Origin: Puniceibacterium confluentis | GTDB taxonomy: Bacteria; Pseudomonadota; Alphaproteobacteria; Rhodobacterales; Rhodobacteraceae | Assembly (NCBI RefSeq): GCF_007923445.1 | Contig: NZ_VOJI01000002.1 | Coordinates: 124,001-188,000 of the forward strand | Direction of reading: 5' to 3' | DNA length: 64,000 nt | In this document: piece after piece, positions 42,910-51,280 of the stretch | Layout: every line of letters starts with the position of its first letter | Position numbering within the stretch: the first letter of the stretch is position 1 | The notes under the pieces: generated by a model | Seen by the model: the letters and a program-made list of their open reading frames with translations, nothing else | The model's database searches: none | Told to the model about the DNA's origin: nothing | Translations under genes and position numbers: made by a program

Positions 42910-44402
42910 GGCTTGCCCCTGGTCCAGCGGTAATTGCGGCTGTCCTGCGGATCGGGTTGCGACGCGTTCGGCGCCACGCGCCGGTTGTCCTTGCGGATCA
43001 CCGTCTCGACCGGCTGGATGTGGTTCACGTGCCCGCCCAGCGCGCCGTAGTCCTCGCGCCGCAGGGTGAACTCGATCGGCGCCACCAGCGCCGGCGTCGG
43101 CACATAGCCAAAGGAATTGGTCGGCATGTCCATCACATCCACCATCACCGTGATGCCGCCGCCGGGCCAGACATAGGCCTCGGCGCCGCCGCAGGACACG
43201 TAGGTCAGCGCATCCTTGACCGAGCGGGTCAGCCGCACCGGGTTTTCCGTCACCCCCGCGCGCAGCGAGCCGCCCGCGCCGCCCATGAACAGCACCGAAC
43301 ACAGCGAGGGTTCGCAGTTTTCCGCGATCCGTTCGGCCACGGCCAGCAGCGGCGGCGTGATCTCGGCCGGTTGCGGGACAAGCGCGTCGTCCAGGACATA
43401 ATAGGCCCATTGCTCGCCGGTTGTCGAAATCATCAGCAGCCGCAGCCCCGGCCAGGCCTTTTTGGCATCGGCGGGCTTGAGGATGCTCAGAGGGTCCTGA
43501 ACATCGGTGCCGCCCCAGCCGGTGCCGGGATCGGCCACCTGAAAGTACCGCCCCGGGGTCGAGCGTCGCCCGTTCACCCGTATGCCCGACGGTGTCATGT
43601 CGAGCCCCCTGCCGGCCTCGTGCTCGCTCAGAATGCCGGTGATGTGGTCATCGACCACCACCACCTCGTCGACATGGCCGTGCCACTGCTTGGCAAACAT
43701 GCCGATGGTGGCCGAGCCGCAGCCGACCCGCATCAGTTTCTCGGTGACACCGTTGATGACCGGCGCATGGCCCGCCTGCACCACCATGGTCACGCCGTCG
43801 TCGACACTCATTTCCACCGCGGCGCGGTTGCACAGGCGCAACAGGGCGTCGCAGGTCACGCGGCCCTCTTTCTTGGAGCCGCCGGTCAGGTGTTCAACAC
43901 CGCCCAGCGACAGCATCTTGGAGCCGTATTCCGAGGTCATCACGTGGCCGATGGCCTCGCCGTCGACCCGGACAATGGCGCGTTCCTCACCGATGTGCCG
44001 GTCGGTATCCAGCTTTACCTTGACGCCGCAGTAGGAAAAGATGCCCTCGGTCACCACCGTGACCATGTCGACGCCTTCGACCTCCTGGCTGACGATGAAC
44101 GGCGCCGGTTTGTAGTCGGGATAGGTGGTGCCCGCCCCCACAGCGGTCACAAACGTGCGGCTGCCCTGAATCACATCGCCATCCCAGTCCTGGGCGTTTT
44201 CGCCCTGGTCCAGAAAGGCCACTGCCTGCGCGCCCGACTGGATCACCGTCAGCGGATCAAGCCGTAAAAGTTCGCCCGCGTGGTTGGCGTAGCGGTCGCA
44301 GGCGCCGGACTTGCCTTCGGCGATGTAGCACATCACCGGGCAGGCATCGCAACGGATCTTTTCTGCAGGCACCGCGTCCGCGGGTTTCAGGTCATCAGGC
44401 AT
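42906..44402 (-). CDS. hnr: 6-hydroxynicotinate reductase homologue
   Basis: A 498-residue iron-sulfur flavoenzyme homologous to the ferredoxin-dependent 6-hydroxynicotinate reductase of Eubacterium barkeri, which reduces 6-hydroxynicotinate to 1,4,5,6-tetrahydro-6-oxonicotinate. The N-terminal cluster site is C18-x2-C21-x3-C25-x9-C35 (CDACPVMCYIAEGKSGACD). Further conserved parts are TEGIFSYCGVKVKLDTDRH, GGVEHLTGGSKKEGR, RVGCGSATIGMFAKQW and VLFMGGAGGSLRAGVT. It overlaps the hydroxylase gene by 8 bp and UPF0280 by 4 bp. Electrons would come from reduced ferredoxin via the FNR encoded next door. Homology is recognised from memory; the true substrate may be a related N-heterocycle. Confidence 0.8.
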   Translation of the reverse strand: MPDDLKPADAVPAEKIRCDACPVMCYIAEGKSGACDRYANHAGELLRLDPLTVIQSGAQAVAFLDQGENAQDWDGDVIQGSRTFVTAVGAGTTYPDYKPAPFIVSQEVEGVDMVTVVTEGIFSYCGVKVKLDTDRHIGEERAIVRVDGEAIGHVMTSEYGSKMLSLGGVEHLTGGSKKEGRVTCDALLRLCNRAAVEMSVDDGVTMVVQAGHAPVINGVTEKLMRVGCGSATIGMFAKQWHGHVDEVVVVDDHITGILSEHEAGRGLDMTPSGIRVNGRRSTPGRYFQVADPGTGWGGTDVQDPLSILKPADAKKAWPGLRLLMISTTGEQWAYYVLDDALVPQPAEITPPLLAVAERIAENCEPSLCSVLFMGGAGGSLRAGVTENPVRLTRSVKDALTYVSCGGAEAYVWPGGGITVMVDVMDMPTNSFGYVPTPALVAPIEFTLRREDYGALGGHVNHIQPVETVIRKDNRRVAPNASQPDPQDSRNYRWTRGKP

Positions 44403-47139
44403 ATCCAGCCTCCTTCAGGGCCGCGCGGACGCGGGCGGGCGTGGCAGGCGCGTGCATCAGGCGCACACCGGTCGCGTTGTAGACTGCATTGAAGATCGCC
44501 GGGGCCGTCGGGATCAGCACATGCTCGCCCAGCCCCTTGGCGCCATAGGGGCCATGCGCATCCTCGATCTCGAGGATCAGCGTCTCGATCGGGGGGACAT
44601 CGCCGATGGTCGGGATCAGATAGTCGTGCAGGTTCTCGGTGCGGCCTGGAATGAACTCTTCCATCAGCGCCATGCCCAGCCCCTGGGCGATGCCGCCCTG
44701 CACCTGGCCTTCGACCAGCAGCGGATTTATCGCCCGCCCGACGTCATGCGCGGCGGTAAAGCTGACCGGCGTCACCTGTCCCAGCTTCAGGTCGATCTCG
44801 GCCACACACAGATGCGCGGCATAGCCGAACTGGGCATAGGGGACGCCTTGCCCGTTCCCGTCCATCGGTGCGACCGGGGGGTCATAGGTCTTGACCGCCT
44901 TCAGCGCATAGCCCTCGGGGTCCGCTTCCAGCCGGGACAGATCGACATGCTGCACCCGGTCGGCGTCGCGCACATGCAGGTGGCCATCGTTGAGTATGAT
45001 CTCGGCGCCGTCGGACGCGTTGGCCAGTTGCAAGACATGGGCCCGCAACGCCTCGCCCGTCAGGCGCGCGGCATTGCCGGAAACAAAGGTCTGCCGCGAG
45101 GCCGACGTCTTGCCCGCATCCGGGGTGATGTCGGTGTCGGCCCCCAGCACGGTGACATCCGCCACCGGGACGCCAAAGGCCCGGGCAAAGATCTGCACGA
45201 TCACCGTATTGCTGCCCTGCCCGATGTCCATCGCGCCCTGATGCAACACCAGGGTGCCGTCGGGGCGCAGTCCCGCCTTGAAAGTCGAGGGGTTGGGAAG
45301 CGAGGTGTTGCCGCAGCCATACCAGCCTCCGGCCACGCCGACGCCGCGTCTGACCCCGTCGTTTTCCGCGTTGAACACCGCGCAGGCGCGTTTTGCCGCC
45401 TGATAAGCCGGTTTCAGCGCCTCAAGGCAGGCATGGATGCCGACACCCTGTTCGAACACCTGCCCGCACACCGTGGGCTGGCCGTCGCGCAGGGCATTTT
45501 TCAGCCGGAACTCCAGCGGGTCCATCCCCAGTCTGTCAGCCAGCACATCAAAGGCGGTCTCCTGGGCGATGGCCGACTGCGGCACGCCAAAGCCCCGAAA
45601 CGCGCCCGAAGGCGGGCAATGGGTGTGCACCGCCCGGCTTTGTGCCCGGTAGTCGCGGATGAAATACGGCCCCGAGGCATGTACCGGAACGCGGTTGGCA
45701 ACCGTCGGACCCCAGCTGGCGTAGGATCCGGTGTTGAAATCGCCATGAAAGCTCAGCCCGGCAAGGGTGCCGTCGGCCTTTGCGCCGACCCGGATGTCGA
45801 TCCGCGCCGGATGCCGTTTGGTCGTCGACTGCATCGATTCGACGCGGGTGTAACACATGCGCACCGCCCGGCCGGTCCTGAGCGCCGCCAGCGCCAGAAA
45901 GGGCTGCACCGACACGTCGATCTTGGACCCGAACCCCCCGCCCACCGCCGTTGGCAGGATGCGGATATCGGCGCGGTCTATGCCCAGCACCTGCGCCAGC
46001 GTCTCGCGGTCCATGCCGGTGGCCTGGGTACAGGCCTGCACCACGACACGGCCCTCGACCACCTCGGCCCAGCCGGCTTCGGGTTCAATATAGGCATGTT
46101 CGACAAAGCTGGTTTCATAAAAGCCATCGACCACCACATCCGCCGCCGCCAGCGCCGCCTCGGCATCGCCGCAGGCGACAAAGCCGCCGCACATGATGTT
46201 GCCGGGCCGGTCGGAATGCAGCAGCGGCGCGCCTTCGGCCAGCGCTTGCGGCACCGTCATCAGCGCATCCAGCGGCTCCCAGCTCACCGGGAAATCGGCG
46301 GGATCCAGCGCCAGCATCGTCTCGGCGTCACCGACGACACAGGCCACCGCCTCGCCGCGGAACAGCACGGTGTCGACCGCGAACACCGGCTGGTCGATGA
46401 AGCCCGGGATCACGCCATAGGCATTGAGCCCCTTGACGTCCGCCGCTGTCAGCACCGCTTCGACGCCGGCGCGCGCCGCAAAGGCCGAGAGATCCCCGAA
46501 CGAAAACCGCGCATGCGGATAGGGAGAGCGGATCACCCTTGCGACCAGCGCGCCCTCGGGTGCCACATCGTCACCGAACAGATCGCGACCCTCGACCTTG
46601 GCCTTGCCGTCGAACCGCCGTGCCGGCGCGCCCAGTTCCTGTGCCGCCTCCTGCAGCGTGTCGGCGGCATGGGCACCGACCACCGCATCGATGATCTTGC
46701 GGTATCCGGTGCAGCGGCACAGCACGCCACCCAACGCATCCTGCACCTGAGCCACGTCGGGCTGCGGTTCGGCGCGCAGCAAGGCGACGGCAGAGACCAT
46801 CATCCCCGGCGTGCAGATGCCGCATTGCGCCGCCTGGTGGTGCTGAAAGCTTTCCTTGAGCCGCAGCGCATCCGGGTCGCCCTGGGCCAGACCGGCCAGA
46901 GTCTCGACCCTGCGGCCCGCCGCCTGCTGAACCGGCATCAGGCAGGCACAGACCGGCGCGCCATCCACCAGCACCGTGCAGGCGCCGCAATCGCCGGCGT
47001 TGCAGCCGATCTTGACGTCCCTGGCCCCCAGCCGTTCACGCAGGGCCTGCGACAGCCGCTCACCCGGGCGCGCCGCGACCTGCACCGGGGCATTGTTCAG
47101 GGTAAAACCTGTGACCTGGGACGTTGCGACCTTATCCAT
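44395..47139 (-). CDS. Xanthine dehydrogenase-family molybdenum hydroxylase, fused Fe-S and Mo subunits
   Basis: A 914-residue fusion. Residues 1-160 hold two [2Fe-2S] sites: C46-x4-C51-x2-C54 with C66, and C106-x2-C109 with C141-x-C143 (LCRCTGY). Residues about 170-914 bind the molybdopterin cofactor: GGGFGSKIDV, GAFRGFGVPQ, MDIGQGSNTV and the catalytic Glu in YGAKGLGEHV. Such enzymes hydroxylate N-heteroaromatic rings next to nitrogen. With the FAD subunit encoded just upstream and an hnr homologue just downstream, nicotinate 6-hydroxylation is the best prediction. The fusion resembles aldehyde oxidoreductase layout, but the separate FAD subunit argues for a heteroaromatic hydroxylase. Confidence 0.85.
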   Translation of the reverse strand: MDKVATSQVTGFTLNNAPVQVAARPGERLSQALRERLGARDVKIGCNAGDCGACTVLVDGAPVCACLMPVQQAAGRRVETLAGLAQGDPDALRLKESFQHHQAAQCGICTPGMMVSAVALLRAEPQPDVAQVQDALGGVLCRCTGYRKIIDAVVGAHAADTLQEAAQELGAPARRFDGKAKVEGRDLFGDDVAPEGALVARVIRSPYPHARFSFGDLSAFAARAGVEAVLTAADVKGLNAYGVIPGFIDQPVFAVDTVLFRGEAVACVVGDAETMLALDPADFPVSWEPLDALMTVPQALAEGAPLLHSDRPGNIMCGGFVACGDAEAALAAADVVVDGFYETSFVEHAYIEPEAGWAEVVEGRVVVQACTQATGMDRETLAQVLGIDRADIRILPTAVGGGFGSKIDVSVQPFLALAALRTGRAVRMCYTRVESMQSTTKRHPARIDIRVGAKADGTLAGLSFHGDFNTGSYASWGPTVANRVPVHASGPYFIRDYRAQSRAVHTHCPPSGAFRGFGVPQSAIAQETAFDVLADRLGMDPLEFRLKNALRDGQPTVCGQVFEQGVGIHACLEALKPAYQAAKRACAVFNAENDGVRRGVGVAGGWYGCGNTSLPNPSTFKAGLRPDGTLVLHQGAMDIGQGSNTVIVQIFARAFGVPVADVTVLGADTDITPDAGKTSASRQTFVSGNAARLTGEALRAHVLQLANASDGAEIILNDGHLHVRDADRVQHVDLSRLEADPEGYALKAVKTYDPPVAPMDGNGQGVPYAQFGYAAHLCVAEIDLKLGQVTPVSFTAAHDVGRAINPLLVEGQVQGGIAQGLGMALMEEFIPGRTENLHDYLIPTIGDVPPIETLILEIEDAHGPYGAKGLGEHVLIPTAPAIFNAVYNATGVRLMHAPATPARVRAALKEAGYA

Positions 47140-47977
47140 GGGACGGACCCTCCATGATCAGCTTCAGGGTACGGCGGATCGCCTCTGCGACCGCTTCGCC
47201 GCGATATTCCGCCGAGCCCCGGACATCCGAGATCGGCGACAGGGTGCTCAGCCGCGCAGGTGTCACCTGGTCCAGCGCGCCGGCAAGATCGGCGCCGACC
47301 AGCGCCTGTTCCAGCACCTCCAGACGCTGCGCCACCGGCGAGGCCGCCCCCACCGCAACACGCGCCGACGCGATCCGGCCCGATGACAGCTCCAGAACCG
47401 CGCCCACCATCGCCACCGAGATCACAAGATACTTGCGGCCGCCGATCTTGGTGAAGCCGCCGCGCGCCCCCGCAGGCAGCGGCGGGATGTACAGCGCCGT
47501 CACCAGCTCATCCGGCGCGCGCAGGGTCTGGCGGACGCCGGCAATGAATGCGCCCAGCGCGACTCGGCGCACGCCACGGAGGCTGCTCAGCTCGACCTCG
47601 GTGTCCAGACACAGCAGCGGCGGCACCCCGTCGGCGGCAGGTGACGCGTTGCAGAGGTTGCCCGCGACCGTGCCCGCATTCTGGATTTGAACCGAACCGA
47701 CCTCGCGCGCGGCCTGTTTGAGCCCGTCAAAGGCACGCGGCAGATCGGCGTGCAGGACATCGCTCCAGGTGGTTGCAGCACCGATCCGCCAGCCGTCATG
47801 ATGTGGGGTTATGCCCCGCAGCCCTGCCACGCGGGTGACATCCAGCAGCGTGCCGCCATATGCCCGTTCGCCCTGCGCCGGAAACCAGTCGGTGCCCCCG
47901 GCAATGACGGCAACCGGCACCGGACCGGACAGCGCGTCCAGCGCGTCCTCCAGCGTGGTGGGAATGAGGTAGCTCAT
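47132..47977 (-). CDS. FAD-binding subunit of the molybdenum hydroxylase (CoxM/CutM type)
   Basis: A 281-residue medium subunit that passes electrons from the Mo/Fe-S subunit to an acceptor. FAD-binding motifs are VAVIAGGTDWFPAQ (residues about 22-35) and GTVAGNLCNASPAADGVPPL (about 105-124); the C-terminus has the CO-dehydrogenase flavoprotein fold (YRGEAVAEAIRRTL). The ATG at 47977 is chosen because AGGAGGCGTC precedes it. It is the first gene of the six-gene operon and overlaps the large subunit by 8 bp. Confidence 0.88.
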   Translation of the reverse strand: MSYLIPTTLEDALDALSGPVPVAVIAGGTDWFPAQGERAYGGTLLDVTRVAGLRGITPHHDGWRIGAATTWSDVLHADLPRAFDGLKQAAREVGSVQIQNAGTVAGNLCNASPAADGVPPLLCLDTEVELSSLRGVRRVALGAFIAGVRQTLRAPDELVTALYIPPLPAGARGGFTKIGGRKYLVISVAMVGAVLELSSGRIASARVAVGAASPVAQRLEVLEQALVGADLAGALDQVTPARLSTLSPISDVRGSAEYRGEAVAEAIRRTLKLIMEGPSHG

Positions 47978-48050
47978 GACGCCTCCTGAACTCAGCGAAA
48001 GACGAACCGGAACCCGATGCCTGCAAACCAGCGGCATCCGCTCCGAATTT

Positions 48051-48093
48051 TTGTTCGCATACGAATAAGAAATCCCGCAGGCCGCCCTGTCAA
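48051..48093 (-). promoter_or_regulatory. Promoter with operator copy C for the hydroxylase operon
   Basis: On the minus strand TTGACA (48088-48093) and TCTTAT (48065-48070) are 17 bp apart, a good sigma-70 promoter. The 18-bp palindrome TTGTTCGCATACGAATAA (48051-48068) overlaps the -10 element and the expected start site, the position of a repressor operator. The word matches copies at 40191 and 48971. Confidence 0.65.
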
Positions 48094-48133
48094 ACGATTT
48101 CCGTTCAGCACTGCAATTTCCGCCCACATGCGC

Positions 48134-48940
48134 CTAGTCCACAAACGCCTTTTCGACCACAAAGGTGGCGGGTCTGTTGTTGGCGCCCTCTTCGAGGCCA
48201 AACCCTTCCAGCGCGGCCCTGGTGTCGTGCAGCATCGCGATCGAGCCGCAGATCATGCCGCGGTCGTCGTCGGGATTGATTGTCGGCACCCCCAGATCGG
48301 CAAAGATCTTGCCACTGGCCATCAGGTCAGTCTGCCGACCGGTGCGCGGCCAGTCTTCGCGGGTGAGCGTGTCGTAAAGCGTCAGGTTCCCAGCCATCTC
48401 GCCAACCAGAGGATCCGCCTTGAGCGCGGTGACAAGGTCGCGGCCATAGGTCAGCTCGCCCGCGGTGCGGCAGGTGTGGCACAGGATCAGCTGGTCGAAC
48501 TTCTCATAGGTTTCAGGGTCGCGGATGATGCTGGCAAACGGCGCGATGCCGGTGCCGGTGGCGAACATCCACAGCCGTTTTCCCGGCAGCAGCGCGTCGT
48601 TGACCAATGTGCCGGTCGGCTTGCGCCGCATCAGCACCGTGTCGCCGACCTGGATTTTCTGCAGATGCTCGGTCAGTGGCCCGCCCGCCACCTTGATCGA
48701 ATAGAATTCGATCTCTTCGTCCCAGGACGGCGAAGCGATGGAATAGGCCCGGAACACCGGCTTTTCGGCGTTGGGCAGGCCGATCATCACGAACTCGCCG
48801 GACCTGAAGCGGAACGCCGCCGGGCGGGTGATCCGGAACCGGAACAGAGAATCGGTGTAGTGCTGCACTTCGGTGACCGTTTCGGCAAAGACGCCTGCGG
48901 GGATGGGAAAACCGGTTTGCGGCGCGGTATCAAGCGTCAT
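48134..48940 (-). CDS. fpr: Ferredoxin-NADP(+) reductase, bacterial type
   Basis: A 268-residue plant-type-fold FNR of the bacterial class. FAD motif RAYSIASPSWDEEIEFY, then GGPLTEHLQKIQVGD, NADP region WMFATGTGIAPFASIIRDPE and C-terminal FVVEKAFVD. The ATG at 48940 follows AGGAGGCAGAC. It can pass electrons between NADPH and ferredoxin in either direction. Inside this locus, and with a shared operator in its promoter, it probably feeds reduced ferredoxin to the hnr product and perhaps the Rieske oxygenase. It could instead be the housekeeping FNR. Confidence 0.9.
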   Translation of the reverse strand: MTLDTAPQTGFPIPAGVFAETVTEVQHYTDSLFRFRITRPAAFRFRSGEFVMIGLPNAEKPVFRAYSIASPSWDEEIEFYSIKVAGGPLTEHLQKIQVGDTVLMRRKPTGTLVNDALLPGKRLWMFATGTGIAPFASIIRDPETYEKFDQLILCHTCRTAGELTYGRDLVTALKADPLVGEMAGNLTLYDTLTREDWPRTGRQTDLMASGKIFADLGVPTINPDDDRGMICGSIAMLHDTRAALEGFGLEEGANNRPATFVVEKAFVD

Positions 48941-48970
48941 GTCTGCCTCCTGTTTCATCTTTCGTCATAT

Positions 48971-49000
48971 TTGTTAGTACACATACAACTTTTCTGTCAA
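48971..49000. promoter_or_regulatory. Operator copy B and promoter in the fpr/enamidase divergent region
   Basis: TTGTTAGTACACATACAA (48971-48988) is the third copy of the 18-bp imperfect palindrome. On the minus strand TTGACA (48995-49000) lies 18 bp before TAACAA (48971-48976), a plausible fpr promoter whose spacer and -10 are covered by the operator. The remaining sequence to the enamidase start at 49098 contains no second copy. Confidence 0.6.
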
Positions 49001-49097
49001 GCGTTTCGCCGCTTGGTTCTTGACCGGGGCGCATTTTCCGTTAGCGTTCAAATGAAATTGCCGCTTTATCCCGCATCTTCGCAAAAGGATCCCCGCC

Positions 49098-50303
49098 ATG
49101 ACTGACACGCCGGCCAAACTGGTCATCCGCAACATCGGCCTGCTGTTGTCGGGCCGTATCGAAGACCCAGTGCTGGACGCCGACTGCCTGATCGCGCTGG
49201 ACGGCAGGATCAGCGCCTGGGGCAAGGAGGCGGATCTGGACACCTCCGGTGCCACCTACGAGATCGACGCCCATGGCGTGACGCTGTGCCCCGGGCTGAT
49301 CGACAGCCACATCCACCCGGTGGTCGGCGATTACACCCCGCGTCAGCAACAGCTGCACTGGATCGATTCCACCCTGCACGGCGGCGTCACCACGCTGATT
49401 TCAGCGGGCGAAGTGCATATGCCGGGCCGTCCAAAGGACATTGTCGGGCTAAAGGCGATGGCGATCGCCTCGCAGCGCTGGTACGAGAATTTCCGCCCCT
49501 CGGGGGTCAAGGTGCGGGCGGGCGCGCCGGTGATCGAACACGGCATGGAAGAGCACGATTTCAAGGAACTGGCCGAGGCGGGCGTGACCCTGATGGGCGA
49601 GGTCGGGCTCGGCTCGGTCAAGGACGGCAAGACCGCGCGCCAGATGGTGGACTGGGCCCGCAAATACGGCATCCAGTCGACCATTCACACCGGTGGCCCG
49701 TCGATCCCCGGCTCGGGGCTGATTGACGCCGACATGGTGCTGGAAACCGGGACCGACGTCGTCGGCCACATCAACGGCGGCCATTCCGCCCTGCCCGACG
49801 ACCAGATCATCTGCCTGTGCGAAAACTGCACCGCCGCGCTCGAGATCGTGCACAACGGCAACGAACGGGCGGCGGTGCTGACCCTGAACACCGCGCGCGA
49901 ACTCGACAAGCTAGACCAGATCATTCTGGGCACCGACGGGCCTGCAGGTTCGGGTGTGCAGCCGCTGGGCATCCTGCGGATGATCGCGATGCTCTCGGCC
50001 TTTGGCAATGTCCCGGCCGAGACGGCGTTCTGCTTTGGCACCGGCAACACTTCGCGGCGGCGGGAACTGGACACCGGAATCATCGAGGTCGGCAAGGCGG
50101 CGGATTTTGTGCTGATGGATCAGGCCCAGCACGCGCCGGGGAAATCGCTGCTGGAATCGGTGCAGCTTGGCAACCTGCCCGGCGTCGGCATGACCGTCAT
50201 CGACGGCGTTCCGCGTTCCGGACGCTCGCGCAACACGCCGCCCGCCACACGCCTGCCGGAGCTGCTCAAAGGCAGCCTGGCCAATGGTGCGGGCGGCCAT
50301 TAG
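49098..50303 (+). CDS. ena: Enamidase homologue (6-oxo-1,4,5,6-tetrahydronicotinate amidohydrolase)
   Basis: A 401-residue amidohydrolase-superfamily enzyme closely resembling enamidase of Eubacterium barkeri, which opens 1,4,5,6-tetrahydro-6-oxonicotinate to 2-formylglutarate and ammonia. Probable metal ligands are His71/His73 (DSHIHP), Glu168 (MGEVGLG), His197 (IHTGG), His224 (GHINGG) and Asp280 (GTDGP). Shared family sequence includes LHGGVTTLISAGEVHMPGRP and the C-terminal SRNTPPATR. AAAGGATCCCC precedes the ATG. It is transcribed away from fpr and supplies the third step after the hydroxylase and reductase. Similarity recalled from memory, not computed. Confidence 0.82.
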   Translation: MTDTPAKLVIRNIGLLLSGRIEDPVLDADCLIALDGRISAWGKEADLDTSGATYEIDAHGVTLCPGLIDSHIHPVVGDYTPRQQQLHWIDSTLHGGVTTLISAGEVHMPGRPKDIVGLKAMAIASQRWYENFRPSGVKVRAGAPVIEHGMEEHDFKELAEAGVTLMGEVGLGSVKDGKTARQMVDWARKYGIQSTIHTGGPSIPGSGLIDADMVLETGTDVVGHINGGHSALPDDQIICLCENCTAALEIVHNGNERAAVLTLNTARELDKLDQIILGTDGPAGSGVQPLGILRMIAMLSAFGNVPAETAFCFGTGNTSRRRELDTGIIEVGKAADFVLMDQAQHAPGKSLLESVQLGNLPGVGMTVIDGVPRSGRSRNTPPATRLPELLKGSLANGAGGH

Positions 50304-50348
50304 GGCGGCGGCGGCGGCAAAGGCGCGGCAATTGCCGCCGCCGCCGCC
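50304..50348 (+). terminator. Long (GGC)5/(GCC)5 hairpin after the enamidase gene
   Basis: Immediately after the stop codon, five GGC triplets (50304-50318) pair perfectly with five GCC triplets (50334-50348), a 15-bp stem with a 15-nt loop. It is the strongest hairpin in the window. No T-run follows, so it may act with Rho or protect the 3' end rather than terminate alone. The rest of the gap to 50476 shows nothing recognisable. Confidence 0.6.
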
Positions 50349-50476
50349 TGCGAAATTGCCAATGGCATCGCGTCGCGGCATTTTGCGCCGCAGCGCGCCA
50401 CCGGCAGGCCCCTTGTCTTGACCCTCCCGCCTGCATCCTAGATACCGCAGGCATCAGGCCAAGGAACCGTCACGGC

Positions 50477-51280
50477 ATGACCGAACCAAACATCACAGAC
50501 AGCCACTGTCATCTCGATTTCCCCGATTTCGACGGCCAGCACGACGAAATCATCGCCCGCGCAGCCCGGGCCGGGGTGCACCGCATGGTGACGATCTGCA
50601 CCCGCCTGCGCAACGAACCCCAGGTCCGCGCCCTGGCCGAGGCGCACCCCGAGGTGTTCTATGCAGCGGGCACCCACCCGATGAGCGCCGCCGAGGAGCC
50701 GATGGCCACGGTGGCGGAACTGGTCGCGCTGGCACGGCACCCCAAGTTTGTGGCCATCGGCGAAACCGGGCTGGATTACCATTACACCGCCGACAGCGCC
50801 GAGGTGCAGAAACAAAGCCTGAGGATCCACATCCAGGCCGCACAGGAAACCGGCCTGCCGCTGATCATCCATGCCCGCGCGGCCGATGACGACATGGCGC
50901 GGATCCTGACCGATGGCTTCCGCACCAGGCCATATTCCTGTGTGATGCACTGTTTTTCGTCCTCGGCCGACCTGGCACGGGCCGCGCTGGATCTGGGGTT
51001 CTACCTGTCGATGTCCGGCATCGCCGCCTTTCCCAAGAGCCAGGACCTGCGCGACATCTTCGCCGCCGCCCCGCTCGATCGGATCCTGGTGGAAACCGAC
51101 AGCCCCTATCTGGCGCCCCCCCCGCATCGCGGGCGGCGCAACGAACCGGCCTATACCGCCCATACCGCCCGGCGCGGGGCAGAGATCTTCGGCCTCGACT
51201 ACGCCGGTTTCGCGGCGCAGACAGAGGCGAACTTTGAACGGCTGTTTCCCAAGGTTGTCGCCTGCAGGGCCGACTCATGA
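50477..51280 (+). CDS. tatD: TatD-family metal-dependent deoxyribonuclease
   Basis: A 267-residue TatD hydrolase with metal ligands in TDSHCHLDF (His10, His12), GETGLDYHY, LIIHARAADDD, MHCFSSS and ETDSPYLAPPPHRG. It is a cytoplasmic TIM-barrel nuclease of general housekeeping. The frame is open far upstream, but the ATG at 50477 follows AAGGAACC and begins the family domain. It overlaps the metallo-hydrolase gene by 4 nt, a pairing common in this order; the metG/holB genes often found upstream are absent here. Confidence 0.92.
   Translation: MTEPNITDSHCHLDFPDFDGQHDEIIARAARAGVHRMVTICTRLRNEPQVRALAEAHPEVFYAAGTHPMSAAEEPMATVAELVALARHPKFVAIGETGLDYHYTADSAEVQKQSLRIHIQAAQETGLPLIIHARAADDDMARILTDGFRTRPYSCVMHCFSSSADLARAALDLGFYLSMSGIAAFPKSQDLRDIFAAAPLDRILVETDSPYLAPPPHRGRRNEPAYTAHTARRGAEIFGLDYAGFAAQTEANFERLFPKVVACRADS

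Noticed and set aside
42910-43410. Upstream extension of the UPF0280 frame
   Set aside because: It lies inside the 6-hydroxynicotinate reductase gene in another frame; the GTGA overlap at 42906-42909 gives a normal-length UPF0280 protein.
42906-44402. ApbE-type covalent flavinylation motif in the reductase
   Set aside because: No D-x2-S/T-G-A-S/T match was found; the nearest word, GCGSATIG, does not fit the consensus.
44452-47157. A 901-codon open frame on the plus strand
   Set aside because: It is antisense to the molybdenum hydroxylase, which carries complete cofactor motifs; the plus-strand translation is His/Arg/Gly-rich with no family features, typical of a GC-rich shadow.
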